22,403 bases of DNA. Origin: Bradymonadales bacterium. GTDB taxonomy: Bacteria; Myxococcota; Bradymonadia; REDH01. Position numbers and translations under genes: made by a program. Under the pieces are notes generated by a model. It saw only the letters and a program-made list of their open reading frames with translations. It did not search any database and was not told the DNA's origin. Shown here piece after piece: positions 7,939 through 14,454 of the stretch. Numbering within the stretch: position 1 is the stretch's first letter; each line of letters opens with the position of its first letter. The DNA is taken from positions 1 through 22,403 of the forward strand of contig CANKLS010000019.1 of NCBI GenBank assembly GCA_947483645.1, given 5' to 3'.

Positions 7939-8706
7939 TCAGATGAAGTCGCGGCGACGGAAGATGATGATCGCCGCGCCCATCGCCACTGCGATGTAGC
8001 CTAGCCCATAGAGCGTCGCCGCACCGAAGTAGGCGAGCCCGACAGGGTACCCGTAGGTCAGCTGCGTTGTGATGGTGAAAAAGTTGAGGTCGGGCGCCAG
8101 CGCCACAATCCCCTGCAGCAGGTGGCGCGCTACGGGCTCCTCCACCTTGACGACAAAGGCCGCCAGCTCCTGCACCAGACGACCGATAAGCCAGACCCCA
8201 AGCGTGATGAACCCCGACACATAGGGCGTCGAGAAGGAGCCACAGAAGAGCGCAAAGGAGGCGATCATGACCGACTCAACATAGGTCAGCCAGAAGGCGC
8301 CCAGCAGCTGCAGGTCGACCGTGCCTCCGCGAAACAGCAGGGTTGCAGAGAGCGCGGCCGCCATAAGCATCAGCTGCACCGCAAGCGTCATCGCGATGCC
8401 GCCGAACTTGCCGAGGAAGTAGGTGGCCCGATCGATGGGCTTGGAGAGCACATTGTAGAGCGTCTTGCGCTCGATCTCCTGAAAGACCGAGGTGATGCCC
8501 AGAAAGATGGCGATGATGTCGCCGAAGAGGTTGATGGAGAACAGGCCGATATCCAGCAAGAACCGGCTGTCTTGATGCACCGATGCCGAGCCGAGCACCA
8601 CGGAGAGCAGGATGAGCAGGATGGCGAAGAAGAGGATGGAGTAGAGGATCTTGTTCCTCACCGCCTCCCGGAAGGAGTAGAGCGCAATGGCCGCGACGGT
8701 CTTCAT
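7939..8706 (-). CDS. pilI: ABC-2 type transporter permease, PilI-like
   Basis: This 255-residue, six-helix membrane protein is the permease partner of the ATPase encoded just upstream. Hydrophobic segments lie at about residues 21-40, 55-75, 103-125, 140-158, 164-186 and 228-249. The stretch FQEIERKTLYNVLSKPIDRATYFLGKF (75-101) is the conserved cytoplasmic coupling region of ABC-2 permeases. The start ATG at 8706 is preceded by a strong AGGAGG and overlaps the ATPase stop as ATGA, so the two proteins should be made in equal amounts. In Myxococcus xanthus, pilH and pilI lie behind pilA and are needed for pilus assembly. The symbol is given by that gene order plus family, and the cargo is unknown. 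The C-terminus FRRRDFI is typical of this permease type. Confidence 0.8.
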   Translation of the reverse strand: MKTVAAIALYSFREAVRNKILYSILFFAILLILLSVVLGSASVHQDSRFLLDIGLFSINLFGDIIAIFLGITSVFQEIERKTLYNVLSKPIDRATYFLGKFGGIAMTLAVQLMLMAAALSATLLFRGGTVDLQLLGAFWLTYVESVMIASFALFCGSFSTPYVSGFITLGVWLIGRLVQELAAFVVKVEEPVARHLLQGIVALAPDLNFFTITTQLTYGYPVGLAYFGAATLYGLGYIAVAMGAAIIIFRRRDFI

Positions 8707-9653
8707 TGCGCCTCCTTTCGAGCAGCCTCAAGGAGGAAGATATCTTCGAGCCGCTGGCGGTGCGGCGCAACGGAGATCACAGAGCCTCCTGCCGTCAGCA
8801 CCGCCTGCAGGAAGCCGTCCAGGGAGGCCTCCGGAGCGAGCAGATAGCGGGTGGTCCCGAGCGGCTCACGCGTGGTCCGGGAAGCTAGCGCCGCCAGCCC
8901 CGCGAGCCCTGCCTCGTCGCCCCGCACGACAACCTCCACATCACGCAGCGAGCCGTCCACCAGCTCGTCCAAGCGGCCCACTTTGCGAACCGTGCCGCCC
9001 ACCATCATCGCCACCCGATCGCAGATCTGCTCCACATCGGGCAGGATATGGCTCGAGAAGAGCACCGTCTTACCCTCATCACGGAGCGACTCGATGATCT
9101 GTCGCACGTCGCGCCGCCCCATCGGATCGAGCCCCGACTGCGGCTCATCCAAAATCACAAGCTCGGCATCCGGCAGCAGCGCCTGAGCCAGCCCAACCCG
9201 CTGCAGCATGCCCTTGCTGAACTTGCGAAGCTGCTTGTCGCCCACCTGCCCCAACCCGACTCGGTCGAGGAGTTCGGGGATGCGCCGCGCCGCCACCTTG
9301 CCATCCATGCCATAGAGGTGGGCAAAGTAGCTCAGGAGCTCATCGGCGCGGAGGTAGTCGTAGAAGTGGGGTGTTTCGGGGAGGAAGCCAACCTTGGCGC
9401 GCGAAGCGGCCTGTGAGGCATCGATGCCGAAGATGGTCGCGCTGCCGGAATCGGGCTTGATGAGCCCCATCAGCATCTTCAGGGTCGTCGTCTTGCCCGC
9501 GCCGTTGGGTCCGATGAGGCCGAAGACCTCGCCCCGCTGCACCGAAAACGAGGCGTGCCGTACCGCAGCCACCTGCTTGCGCCAGAAGCCGATGCGGAAG
9601 GTCTTCTCCAGCCCGGAGATCTCGACCACCGTCTCTGCCGAAACACTACCCAT
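8703..9653 (-). CDS. pilH: ABC transporter ATP-binding protein, PilH-like
   Basis: A complete ABC-2-type ATPase of 316 residues. Its motifs are Walker A GPNGAGKT (residues 48-55), Q-loop region [13 protein letters not shown] (89-101), signature KFSKGMLQR (144-152; the FSKGM form is normal for export ATPases of this class), Walker B LVILDEP (165-171), D-loop SGLDP (173-177) and switch histidine H202 in LFSSHIL. A C-terminal extension of about 90 residues follows the nucleotide-binding domain and probably regulates or dimerises it. The open frame continues far upstream but is antisense to nothing useful there. The start is ATG at 9653, which overlaps the stop of the aminotransferase gene by 8 bases. 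It pairs with the PilI-like permease. In M. xanthus the pilus locus contains such a transporter, so a role in pilus biogenesis is likely but its substrate is not known. Confidence 0.85.
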   Translation of the reverse strand: MGSVSAETVVEISGLEKTFRIGFWRKQVAAVRHASFSVQRGEVFGLIGPNGAGKTTTLKMLMGLIKPDSGSATIFGIDASQAASRAKVGFLPETPHFYDYLRADELLSYFAHLYGMDGKVAARRIPELLDRVGLGQVGDKQLRKFSKGMLQRVGLAQALLPDAELVILDEPQSGLDPMGRRDVRQIIESLRDEGKTVLFSSHILPDVEQICDRVAMMVGGTVRKVGRLDELVDGSLRDVEVVVRGDEAGLAGLAALASRTTREPLGTTRYLLAPEASLDGFLQAVLTAGGSVISVAPHRQRLEDIFLLEAARKEAQ

Positions 9654-10773
9654 GAAGCCCCTCCAGCCACTCGCTCTCCACCAGACGCAACGCAGCAACC
9701 ACGGTCTCCACCTCCGACAGCTCCATCTTCGGATGCAGCGGCAGCGAAAGCAACTCTGACGCGCCGGCTGTCGCAACGGGGTAGGCCTCGGGACGCGAGC
9801 CGAGATGCTCGCGATAGAAGGGCTGCGAAGCACAGCTGTAGGTTCCCATGGTTGTCTCCACGCCAAGCTCCCGCATGCGTGCGACGACCTTCGGTCGAGG
9901 CGTCTTCCCGCGCCACCAGACCACGAAGGCCTGAAAGACGGCGCCCGGGTCTCGCCAGCCTGCGGGAATCTCAACGAGCGGCTCCTCCTGCAGCACCTCC
10001 AGATAGCGCTCGCCGAGGCTCCTGCGCGCGGCGATGATGCCCTCCAGCCGCTCCATCTGACCCACACCGAGCGCGCCACCCAGCTCCGAGAGCCGGTAGT
10101 TCAGTCCCGCATCCAAAAAGGTCATGCCCTCGCCGCCGGGCTCCATGCCATGATTGCGCAACCGACGAAGCCGACGGGCCAGTTCCGCGTCACGCGTTAC
10201 CAGCAGGCCGCCCTCCCCCGTCGTCACAATCTTGCGCGGATGGAGGCTCACGCAACCCACCCAGCCAATGGTGCCGGCCATCGCTCCGCCCACCCGCGTC
10301 CCAATCGCGCAGGCCGCATCTTCGATCAGCCGCACCGACGGCGCGCGCCGCTCCAGCATCGCAGCCATCTCAACAACCGGTGCCGCGAGCCCGAAGAGAT
10401 GCACCGCGATCACGGCCCGTGTCGCGGGCCTAAGTGCAGCCTCGACTCCGGCGACACAGGGCGAGAGCGTTGCAGGGTCCATGTCGACAAAGACGGGTGT
10501 CGCGCCCTCCCGCACCACACAGTTTGCCACGGAGGGCCAAGTGAAGGTTGGAAGGATGACCTCGTCGCCGGGCCGCAGATCGAGCGCCATCAACGCCAGG
10601 TGGACCGCCGCCGTACCGCTCGAGCAGGCCACCACCTCGGCACCGAGAAAGGCTGCTGCGAGCGCCTCCGTCTCGGCGACCATCTTGCCCTGAATCAGCA
10701 TCCCCGAAGCAAGTACCTCGGCGACGCGTTCCAGATCGCGCGGCTCAAAGCTGGGGTGGCTGAGTCGGATCAT
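9646..10773 (-). CDS. DegT/DnrJ/EryC1/StrS-family PLP-dependent sugar aminotransferase (first copy)
   Basis: This 375-residue enzyme belongs to the sugar aminotransferase family. Motifs are VACSSGTAAVHLALMAL (residues 48-64), GDEVILPTFTWPSVANCV (69-86), PVFVDMDPATLSP (93-105), AVIAVHLFGLAAPV (120-133), the PLP-contacting D152 in LIEDAACAIGTRVGG and the aldimine lysine K181 in SLHPRKIVTTGEGG, which is the classic StrS-type lysine motif. ATG at 10773 was chosen because it overlaps the preceding TGA as ATGA; a TTG at 10791 would add six residues. It probably acts on the keto-sugar made by, or related to, the adjacent epimerase/dehydratase, giving an amino-sugar nucleotide in the cytoplasm. It is only distantly similar by eye to the aminotransferase at 5436-4291, so the two probably act on different substrates. 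Confidence 0.9.
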   Translation of the reverse strand: MIRLSHPSFEPRDLERVAEVLASGMLIQGKMVAETEALAAAFLGAEVVACSSGTAAVHLALMALDLRPGDEVILPTFTWPSVANCVVREGATPVFVDMDPATLSPCVAGVEAALRPATRAVIAVHLFGLAAPVVEMAAMLERRAPSVRLIEDAACAIGTRVGGAMAGTIGWVGCVSLHPRKIVTTGEGGLLVTRDAELARRLRRLRNHGMEPGGEGMTFLDAGLNYRLSELGGALGVGQMERLEGIIAARRSLGERYLEVLQEEPLVEIPAGWRDPGAVFQAFVVWWRGKTPRPKVVARMRELGVETTMGTYSCASQPFYREHLGSRPEAYPVATAGASELLSLPLHPKMELSEVETVVAALRLVESEWLEGLHG

Positions 10774-11735
10774 GCGCCCGTCCGATACCAACCGATGGTG
10801 CGCTCGATGCCAGCTCGAAGATCGACCTCGGGCGCGAAGCCTAGCAGCGTGCGGGCCCGGTCGATGCTCGGGATCCGGACCTCGATATCGGGGTAGTCCC
10901 GCGACTCCGCGACGATGGGCGACGATGAGCCCGAAACTTCAACAATGAGCTCCGCAAGCTCGCGGACCGAGACGGTCGCCTGCGGGTTTCCAAGGTTGAA
11001 GGCCTGACCGACGGCCTCGTCGCGCTCCATGGTGGCGATGGTGCCGGTGACCATGTCGTCGACGAAGAGCCAGGAGCGGAGCTGCGCCCCGTCGTTATGA
11101 ACCACCAGCGGCTCGCCCAGAAGCGCCTTGCGCACAAAGTGATGGATCGCGCCCTCTCCTACTTGGCGGGGGCCGTAGACATTGAAGGGACGCACGGTCG
11201 CAACCTGCAGACCATGCTCGCGCCCGAAGGCGTGAGCGACGTGCTCGACGGCGAGCTTGGCCGATGCGTAGGTCCACCGGCTCTGCGACACGGGCCCCAC
11301 GGCGGTGTCATCGGACTCCGACACATTGCGCGCCTGGCGGCCGTAGACCTCCGAGGTGGAGAAGACCACGACCCTGGGCGGAACAGGCTGCGCGATGGCC
11401 GCATCGAGCACCGCAAAGGTGCCCTGAATTGCCACCCGCATGGTGCGGACGGGGTGGTTGAGCACCGTGGCCACGCCGGCGATAGAGGCGAGGTGGTAGA
11501 CCTGGTCAACGCCCTGCATCGCGGCTGCGACGCCGGCGCCATCGAGCACATCACCGCGCAGGAGTGTGACGGCAGGATGGGCATCGAGGCCAGTTCCGGC
11601 GAGGGCGTTGCGGGCGAAGGTGTCGAAGATGCGTATATCGCAACGGTCTGCGAGGCGGAGCGCGAGCGTGCTCCCGATGAAGCCCGCACCCCCGGTGATG
11701 AGGGCAACAGGCCGGCGCGTTGTGGAGCTGCTCAT
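10770..11735 (-). CDS. NAD-dependent nucleotide-sugar epimerase/dehydratase (extended SDR)
   Basis: This 321-residue protein is an extended short-chain dehydrogenase/reductase. The NAD-binding Rossmann motif TGGAGFIGS lies at residues 14-22, the dinucleotide-region GDVLD at 61-65, VYHLAS at 79-84, the catalytic FSTSEVYG at 125-132 and the catalytic Y156-x-x-x-K160 in TYASAK. PFNVYGPRQ and the later RSWLFVDDMV (substrate-side region) fit NDP-sugar 4-epimerases, dehydratases and UDP-glucuronate decarboxylases, and sequence alone does not separate these. Start ATG at 11735 shares one base with the upstream stop (TGATG); a GTG directly before it at 11738 would overlap as GTGA and is equally coupled. 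It sits between the pilG-position gene and the aminotransferase, so it probably supplies a sugar intermediate for that enzyme. Confidence 0.88.
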   Translation of the reverse strand: MSSSTTRRPVALITGGAGFIGSTLALRLADRCDIRIFDTFARNALAGTGLDAHPAVTLLRGDVLDGAGVAAAMQGVDQVYHLASIAGVATVLNHPVRTMRVAIQGTFAVLDAAIAQPVPPRVVVFSTSEVYGRQARNVSESDDTAVGPVSQSRWTYASAKLAVEHVAHAFGREHGLQVATVRPFNVYGPRQVGEGAIHHFVRKALLGEPLVVHNDGAQLRSWLFVDDMVTGTIATMERDEAVGQAFNLGNPQATVSVRELAELIVEVSGSSSPIVAESRDYPDIEVRIPSIDRARTLLGFAPEVDLRAGIERTIGWYRTGA

Positions 11736-12709
11736 CACTCTGCCTCGTCGATGGTCGGTATGGCCAGTTCAGAGGCCGAAAAGAGGAGTCGCGGCTCGGG
11801 ATGAAGTTGCAGCGACGTTTCGGCCGCGAGCGCTCCCCAATGGAGCTCGTTGCGGAGCGCGACAAGCACCTGCCGCTCCTGCAGCAGCGCGTGCAACTCG
11901 GGCCCGCGAAGCGCCCCACCCAGCTGGGTGCGGAGCGAACGCACCTGATCTGCACCGTCGTCTGCAAGGAGTCCTGCGCGGGCAGTCGCGAAGGCCTCCG
12001 CGCGGCTGCCGGACTTGCGCGCGATCGTGGCGGCTGCGAGCCGGATGGTGGATGATGCCTCGGGCGTACTAGCGGCAGCGATGAGTGCCTGCCGACCGAG
12101 CCGCTGTGCACGCTCTTTGTCTGCGGCGTTCACGGGCTGGTACTCAAACAGGTAGTTAACCGCGAGCATGGAGAGCAGCACCGAGTCGCCGGGGAAGCGC
12201 TCCAATCCCCGCTCAAGGTGGCGATTGGAGGCATTGACGGAGTCATTGTTGATCAGGGAACCATACATGACGATGGTGCCAGCCCACTCGTAGACGATGC
12301 GGTAACGAGGGTCGACGCCGATGACGGCATCGATGTGCTGGTCCATCCAGCGCGGGTTGCGTGCAAGCCCGTGGGTCTGGCCAAACTGCGAGAGCGCATT
12401 GAGCCAGAGCAGGTCGGCGGCGGCCTCGTAGTGCCCTAACGAGAGCAGCCGCCAGGCGGTCGCGGAGGAGGCGGGCGACGTAGCGACGCTCCGCGAAGGG
12501 ATGGGCTCGCCGGCCCGGAGCAGCGTCGCACTGAGCTTTGCCTGCGCGATGAAGGCAGCGCCTACAAGACAGGCTACCGCGGGCAGCAGCGAGGCGAACC
12601 GGGCGGGTTTCGATGTCGCGAGGAGTTGCACGGTTCGACCAGCGAGACGGGAGCGGCAGAGGCCTGCCGCAACTTTCAAACCGTTAGGCGAAACCGGCGC
12701 CGCTGTCAT
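11735..12709 (-). CDS. Membrane-anchored helical-repeat protein in the pilG position (PilG candidate)
   Basis: The product is 324 residues long with one membrane helix at about 38-56 (ARFASLLPAVACLVGAAFIA) after a basic N-terminus, so the bulk probably faces the periplasm. Residues 85-260 are alpha-helical repeats of TPR character, for example LLSLGHYEAAADLLWLNALS (88-107), the GVDPRYRIVYEWAGTIVMYG stretch (131-150) and RHLERGLERFPGDSVLLSML (163-182). In Myxococcus xanthus the gene directly after pilA and before the ABC genes is pilG, a transporter accessory protein for pilus assembly. Gene order makes this the natural candidate, but I cannot compare the sequences, so the symbol is withheld. 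No good Shine-Dalgarno precedes ATG 12709. It lies 46 bases beyond the terminator hairpin of the pilin gene and opens the overlapping eight-gene run. Confidence 0.7.
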   Translation of the reverse strand: MTAAPVSPNGLKVAAGLCRSRLAGRTVQLLATSKPARFASLLPAVACLVGAAFIAQAKLSATLLRAGEPIPSRSVATSPASSATAWRLLSLGHYEAAADLLWLNALSQFGQTHGLARNPRWMDQHIDAVIGVDPRYRIVYEWAGTIVMYGSLINNDSVNASNRHLERGLERFPGDSVLLSMLAVNYLFEYQPVNAADKERAQRLGRQALIAAASTPEASSTIRLAAATIARKSGSRAEAFATARAGLLADDGADQVRSLRTQLGGALRGPELHALLQERQVLVALRNELHWGALAAETSLQLHPEPRLLFSASELAIPTIDEAE

Positions 12710-12754
12710 GATCAGGTCGACGGGAAAGTGCGGCAGGAGGCGACAAAAACGAAG

Positions 12755-12777
12755 AGAGCCAGCCCGGGGGCTGGCTC
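12755..12777 (-). terminator. Intrinsic terminator after the downstream pilin gene
   Basis: A perfect 9-bp stem (GAGCCAGCC / GGCTGGCTC, 12756-12764 and 12769-12777) with a 4-base loop lies 20 bases beyond the pilin stop. Read on the minus strand, the stem is followed by TTCGTTTTTG, a usable U tract. It should end most pilin transcripts before the transporter/sugar genes that begin at 12709. Confidence 0.85.
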
Positions 12778-12797
12778 GTCATCCTACACGGACTCGA

Positions 12798-13328
12798 TTA
12801 CTCGATTTCCTTGTCGATGTAGAGGCCGGCACCGCCCTTGATCTCCATCGCGACGACGGAGGCGACGCGGGTGAAGGTGGCGAACTCGGCGTCACCGTCG
12901 AGGTTACCATAGGCTGTTGCCGTGAACTTGGCCTGGTTCGTGGTCGAACCGTTGGAGTTGTACTGGTAGGCGTAGTAGCTCGGGTCGGAGACGGCGAACT
13001 GCAGTGCGTTCCAGGTGGGCACTCCGTCCCATGAGGAGGGCGCCGTGGTGACCTTCACATCGCCGATGGTGGCGAGCAGCGGGAGGGGACCAGCGGTGTC
13101 GGGGAAGCTGGCGGCAAGGATGCCGCCGCCCGTGCCGGCGTGCTCGGAGGCGAAGTAGGTAACGGAGGCATCGAAGAGCTTCCGGACGTTCATCGTGGCT
13201 TCGGCCGTCTTGGCGCGCTTGATGTACTTGAGAAAGGCCGGAATCGCGACGGCGGCAAGGATGCCGAGGATGGCGACGACGATCATGAGCTCAATGAGGG
13301 TAAATCCCTTGCGGTTACGGACGGACAT
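12798..13328 (-). CDS. pilA: Type IV major pilin, downstream copy (PilA)
   Basis: This 176-residue prepilin has a short leader, MSVRNRKG, cut before phenylalanine 9 by prepilin peptidase. The mature N-terminus [20 protein letters not shown] has the invariant glutamate at position +5 and the hydrophobic helix that packs the fibre core. The globular part has no cysteine, so the disulfide-closed loop of Pseudomonas and Neisseria pilins is absent. It ends in [18 protein letters not shown] lies close before ATG 13328. A sigma54 promoter is found 45 bases upstream and an intrinsic terminator follows the gene, so it is probably transcribed mainly as a single-gene unit under PilR. It is about three quarters identical by eye to the neighbouring pilin (14162-13632), with the last 13 residues identical; the two clearly arose by tandem duplication. 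Confidence 0.95.
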   Translation of the reverse strand: MSVRNRKGFTLIELMIVVAILGILAAVAIPAFLKYIKRAKTAEATMNVRKLFDASVTYFASEHAGTGGGILAASFPDTAGPLPLLATIGDVKVTTAPSSWDGVPTWNALQFAVSDPSYYAYQYNSNGSTTNQAKFTATAYGNLDGDAEFATFTRVASVVAMEIKGGAGLYIDKEIE

Positions 13329-13372
13329 GGTGCCTCGATGTCTTTTGGGGGGAGAGAGTCAGGAAGAGGTAT

Positions 13373-13388
13373 TGCACAGGTTGGGCCA
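13373..13388 (-). promoter_or_regulatory. Sigma54 (-24/-12) promoter of the downstream pilin gene
   Basis: On the minus strand this reads TGGCCCAACCTGTGCA. It has the GG-N10-GC spacing demanded by sigma54 and matches the consensus TGGCACG-N4-TTGCA at most informative positions. It predicts a start of transcription near 13362 and a leader of about 34 bases. PilR, encoded nearby, is the expected activator. Confidence 0.8.
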
Positions 13389-13510
13389 ATGTGACGATCT
13401 TCACTCGCACAGGCAAACAAATTGTGCATCGCAAGGAAAGACAAGGCCTCGCGAGATACGAGGAGCCCAGAGAGCTGCCGTGCAGGGCGCATCGTCGTTC
13501 AGCCAAAGGC

Positions 13511-13523
13511 GACAAAAGTTGTC
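13511..13523. promoter_or_regulatory. Palindrome upstream of the downstream pilin promoter, possible PilR site
   Basis: A perfect inverted repeat GACAA-AAG-TTGTC lies about 150 bases before the predicted transcription start, the usual range for enhancer sites of sigma54 activators. Both arms contain TGTC, a core reported for Pseudomonas PilR sites. Assignment to PilR is inference. Confidence 0.45.
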
Positions 13524-13544
13524 AGACGGCCTGGGTGGCGGACG

Positions 13545-13602
13545 AAAAACGCCGAACGGCCAGCCAAAAACGCCGAACGGCCGGCGATGAATTCGCCGAC
13601 CG
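13545..13602 (-). terminator. Composite terminator of the upstream pilin gene, including two tandem 21-bp units
   Basis: Read on the minus strand after the pilin stop at 13632, there is first a 10-bp stem with a 5-base loop (13578-13602, one G-T pair). Then come two copies of GGCCGTTCGGCGTTTTT (13566-13582 and 13545-13561, spaced by 4 bases). Each copy contains a small GCCG-TT-CGGC hairpin followed by a T run. Together they look like serial intrinsic termination signals separating the two pilin genes. Confidence 0.65.
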
Positions 13603-13631
13603 CCCGGGGTGACCGAATGGGTCGGAATCGA

Positions 13632-14162
13632 TTACTCGATTTCCTTGTCGATGTAGAGACCGGCGCCGCCCTTGACTTCCATGTCAACGACCGAGCCGAC
13701 GCGGGTGAACGTCGAGAAGACGGCATCGCCATCAAGGTTGCCGAAGGCGGTGGCGGTGAACTTCGAAGCGTTGGTCACGCCAGCCGAGTCGTACTGGTAG
13801 GCGAAGTAGGACGGGTCGGAGACCGAGAACTGGAGGGAGTTCCAGGTGGTGTCCGCGTCCCACGACGAGGGCAGCGTGGTGATCTTGACGTCGCCGATCG
13901 CGGCAAGCGTCGGAAGGGTCGCCGTGGTGGCCGAGAACTGGGCCGCGATGATGGCGCCAGTGGGCGAGGTGTGCTCACCAGCGAAGTAGGTGACCGACGA
14001 GTCGTACAGCTTGCGGACGTTCATCGTCGCCTCGGTCGTCTTCGAGCGCTTGATGTACTTGAGGAAGGCCGGGATGGCGACCGCGGCAAGGATGCCGAGG
14101 ATCGCGACGACGATCATGAGCTCGATGAGCGTGAAACCCTTGCGATTGTTGATGCTGTTCAT
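13632..14162 (-). CDS. pilA: Type IV major pilin, upstream copy (PilA)
   Basis: This 176-residue prepilin has leader MNSINNRKG cut before phenylalanine 10 and the same mature N-terminus, [20 protein letters not shown], with glutamate +5. ATG 14162 is chosen over upstream in-frame codons because it gives a normal short leader and has GAGGAG 7-8 bases before it. Like its neighbour it contains no cysteine. Differences from the neighbour concentrate in the middle (about residues 58-125, likely the exposed face), while the C-terminal [13 protein letters not shown] is identical. It has its own near-perfect sigma54 promoter 59 bases upstream, a leader hairpin and a composite terminator, so it is probably a separate transcription unit driven by PilS/PilR. 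Which of the two is the main fibre subunit cannot be told from sequence; this copy has the better promoter and ribosome site. Confidence 0.95.
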   Translation of the reverse strand: MNSINNRKGFTLIELMIVVAILGILAAVAIPAFLKYIKRSKTTEATMNVRKLYDSSVTYFAGEHTSPTGAIIAAQFSATTATLPTLAAIGDVKITTLPSSWDADTTWNSLQFSVSDPSYFAYQYDSAGVTNASKFTATAFGNLDGDAVFSTFTRVGSVVDMEVKGGAGLYIDKEIE

Positions 14163-14181
14163 TGCTTCTCTCCTCAAATGA

Positions 14182-14199
14182 GGTGGCGAAATTGCCACC
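14182..14199 (-). promoter_or_regulatory. Stem-loop in the leader of the upstream pilin mRNA
   Basis: GGTGGC and GCCACC form a perfect 6-bp stem that can extend inward across the AT-rich loop. It lies between the predicted transcription start (near 14210) and the Shine-Dalgarno at about 14170-14175. Such 5' hairpins often protect abundant mRNAs from decay; the effect here is inferred. Confidence 0.5.
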
Positions 14200-14220
14200 G
14201 GGGTTGGATGTTTCAGTAGG

Positions 14221-14236
14221 TGCGACCTTCGTGCCA
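14221..14236 (-). promoter_or_regulatory. Sigma54 (-24/-12) promoter of the upstream pilin gene
   Basis: On the minus strand this reads TGGCACGAAGGTCGCA. The -24 half TGGCACG is a perfect consensus match, the GG-N10-GC spacing is exact, and the -12 half differs from TTGCA at one base. Transcription should begin near 14210, giving a leader of roughly 48 bases. Confidence 0.88.
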
Positions 14237-14454
14237 AGTCTGAAGAGCGGAAAGATCAAGTGGCCAAGTTTTTTTCTATCCGCATGAAATTATGGTAAAA
14301 ATATCGTGTAACTGTTTGTGCGACAAATGTTGGCAGTGACCGCTCGCGCCACTCTCTTTCTGTTTACTCACGCATACCTGAAGGGCTGCCCGACACATGT
14401 GCCCAATTTTGTCAGCGGCGGACGCTCGCCCGTCTGTTTTTGGTCAGATCCGGC
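14237..14454. promoter_or_regulatory. Upstream control region of the pilin gene, with an AT-rich tract and palindromes
   Basis: This gene-free stretch between the pilin-like gene (stop at 14455) and the sigma54 promoter contains a tract at about 14262-14330 that is strikingly AT-rich for this genome, with A and T runs that suggest bent DNA. A palindrome TTTGT-GCG-ACAAA (14315-14327) lies about 105-117 bases before the predicted start of transcription. GACA at 14392-14395 and TGTC at 14410-14413 are further TGTC half-sites. These are plausible PilR or bending-protein sites. I see no convincing terminator for the 14455 gene here. Confidence 0.5.

Noticed and set aside
9050..9110. Non-consensus FSKGM signature in the PilH-like ATPase as a defect
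   Set aside because: This form is common in functional ABC-2-type export ATPases, and every other motif is intact.
9654..10079. Long N-terminal extension of the ABC ATPase into the aminotransferase gene
   Set aside because: The extension is an Arg/Ser-rich out-of-frame reading of the aminotransferase; ATG 9653 precedes a normal ABC N-terminus.
13545..13582. Two-copy 21-bp direct repeat as a CRISPR or VNTR
   Set aside because: There are only two copies with a 4-base spacer, and the hairpin plus T-run content explains it better as termination signals.
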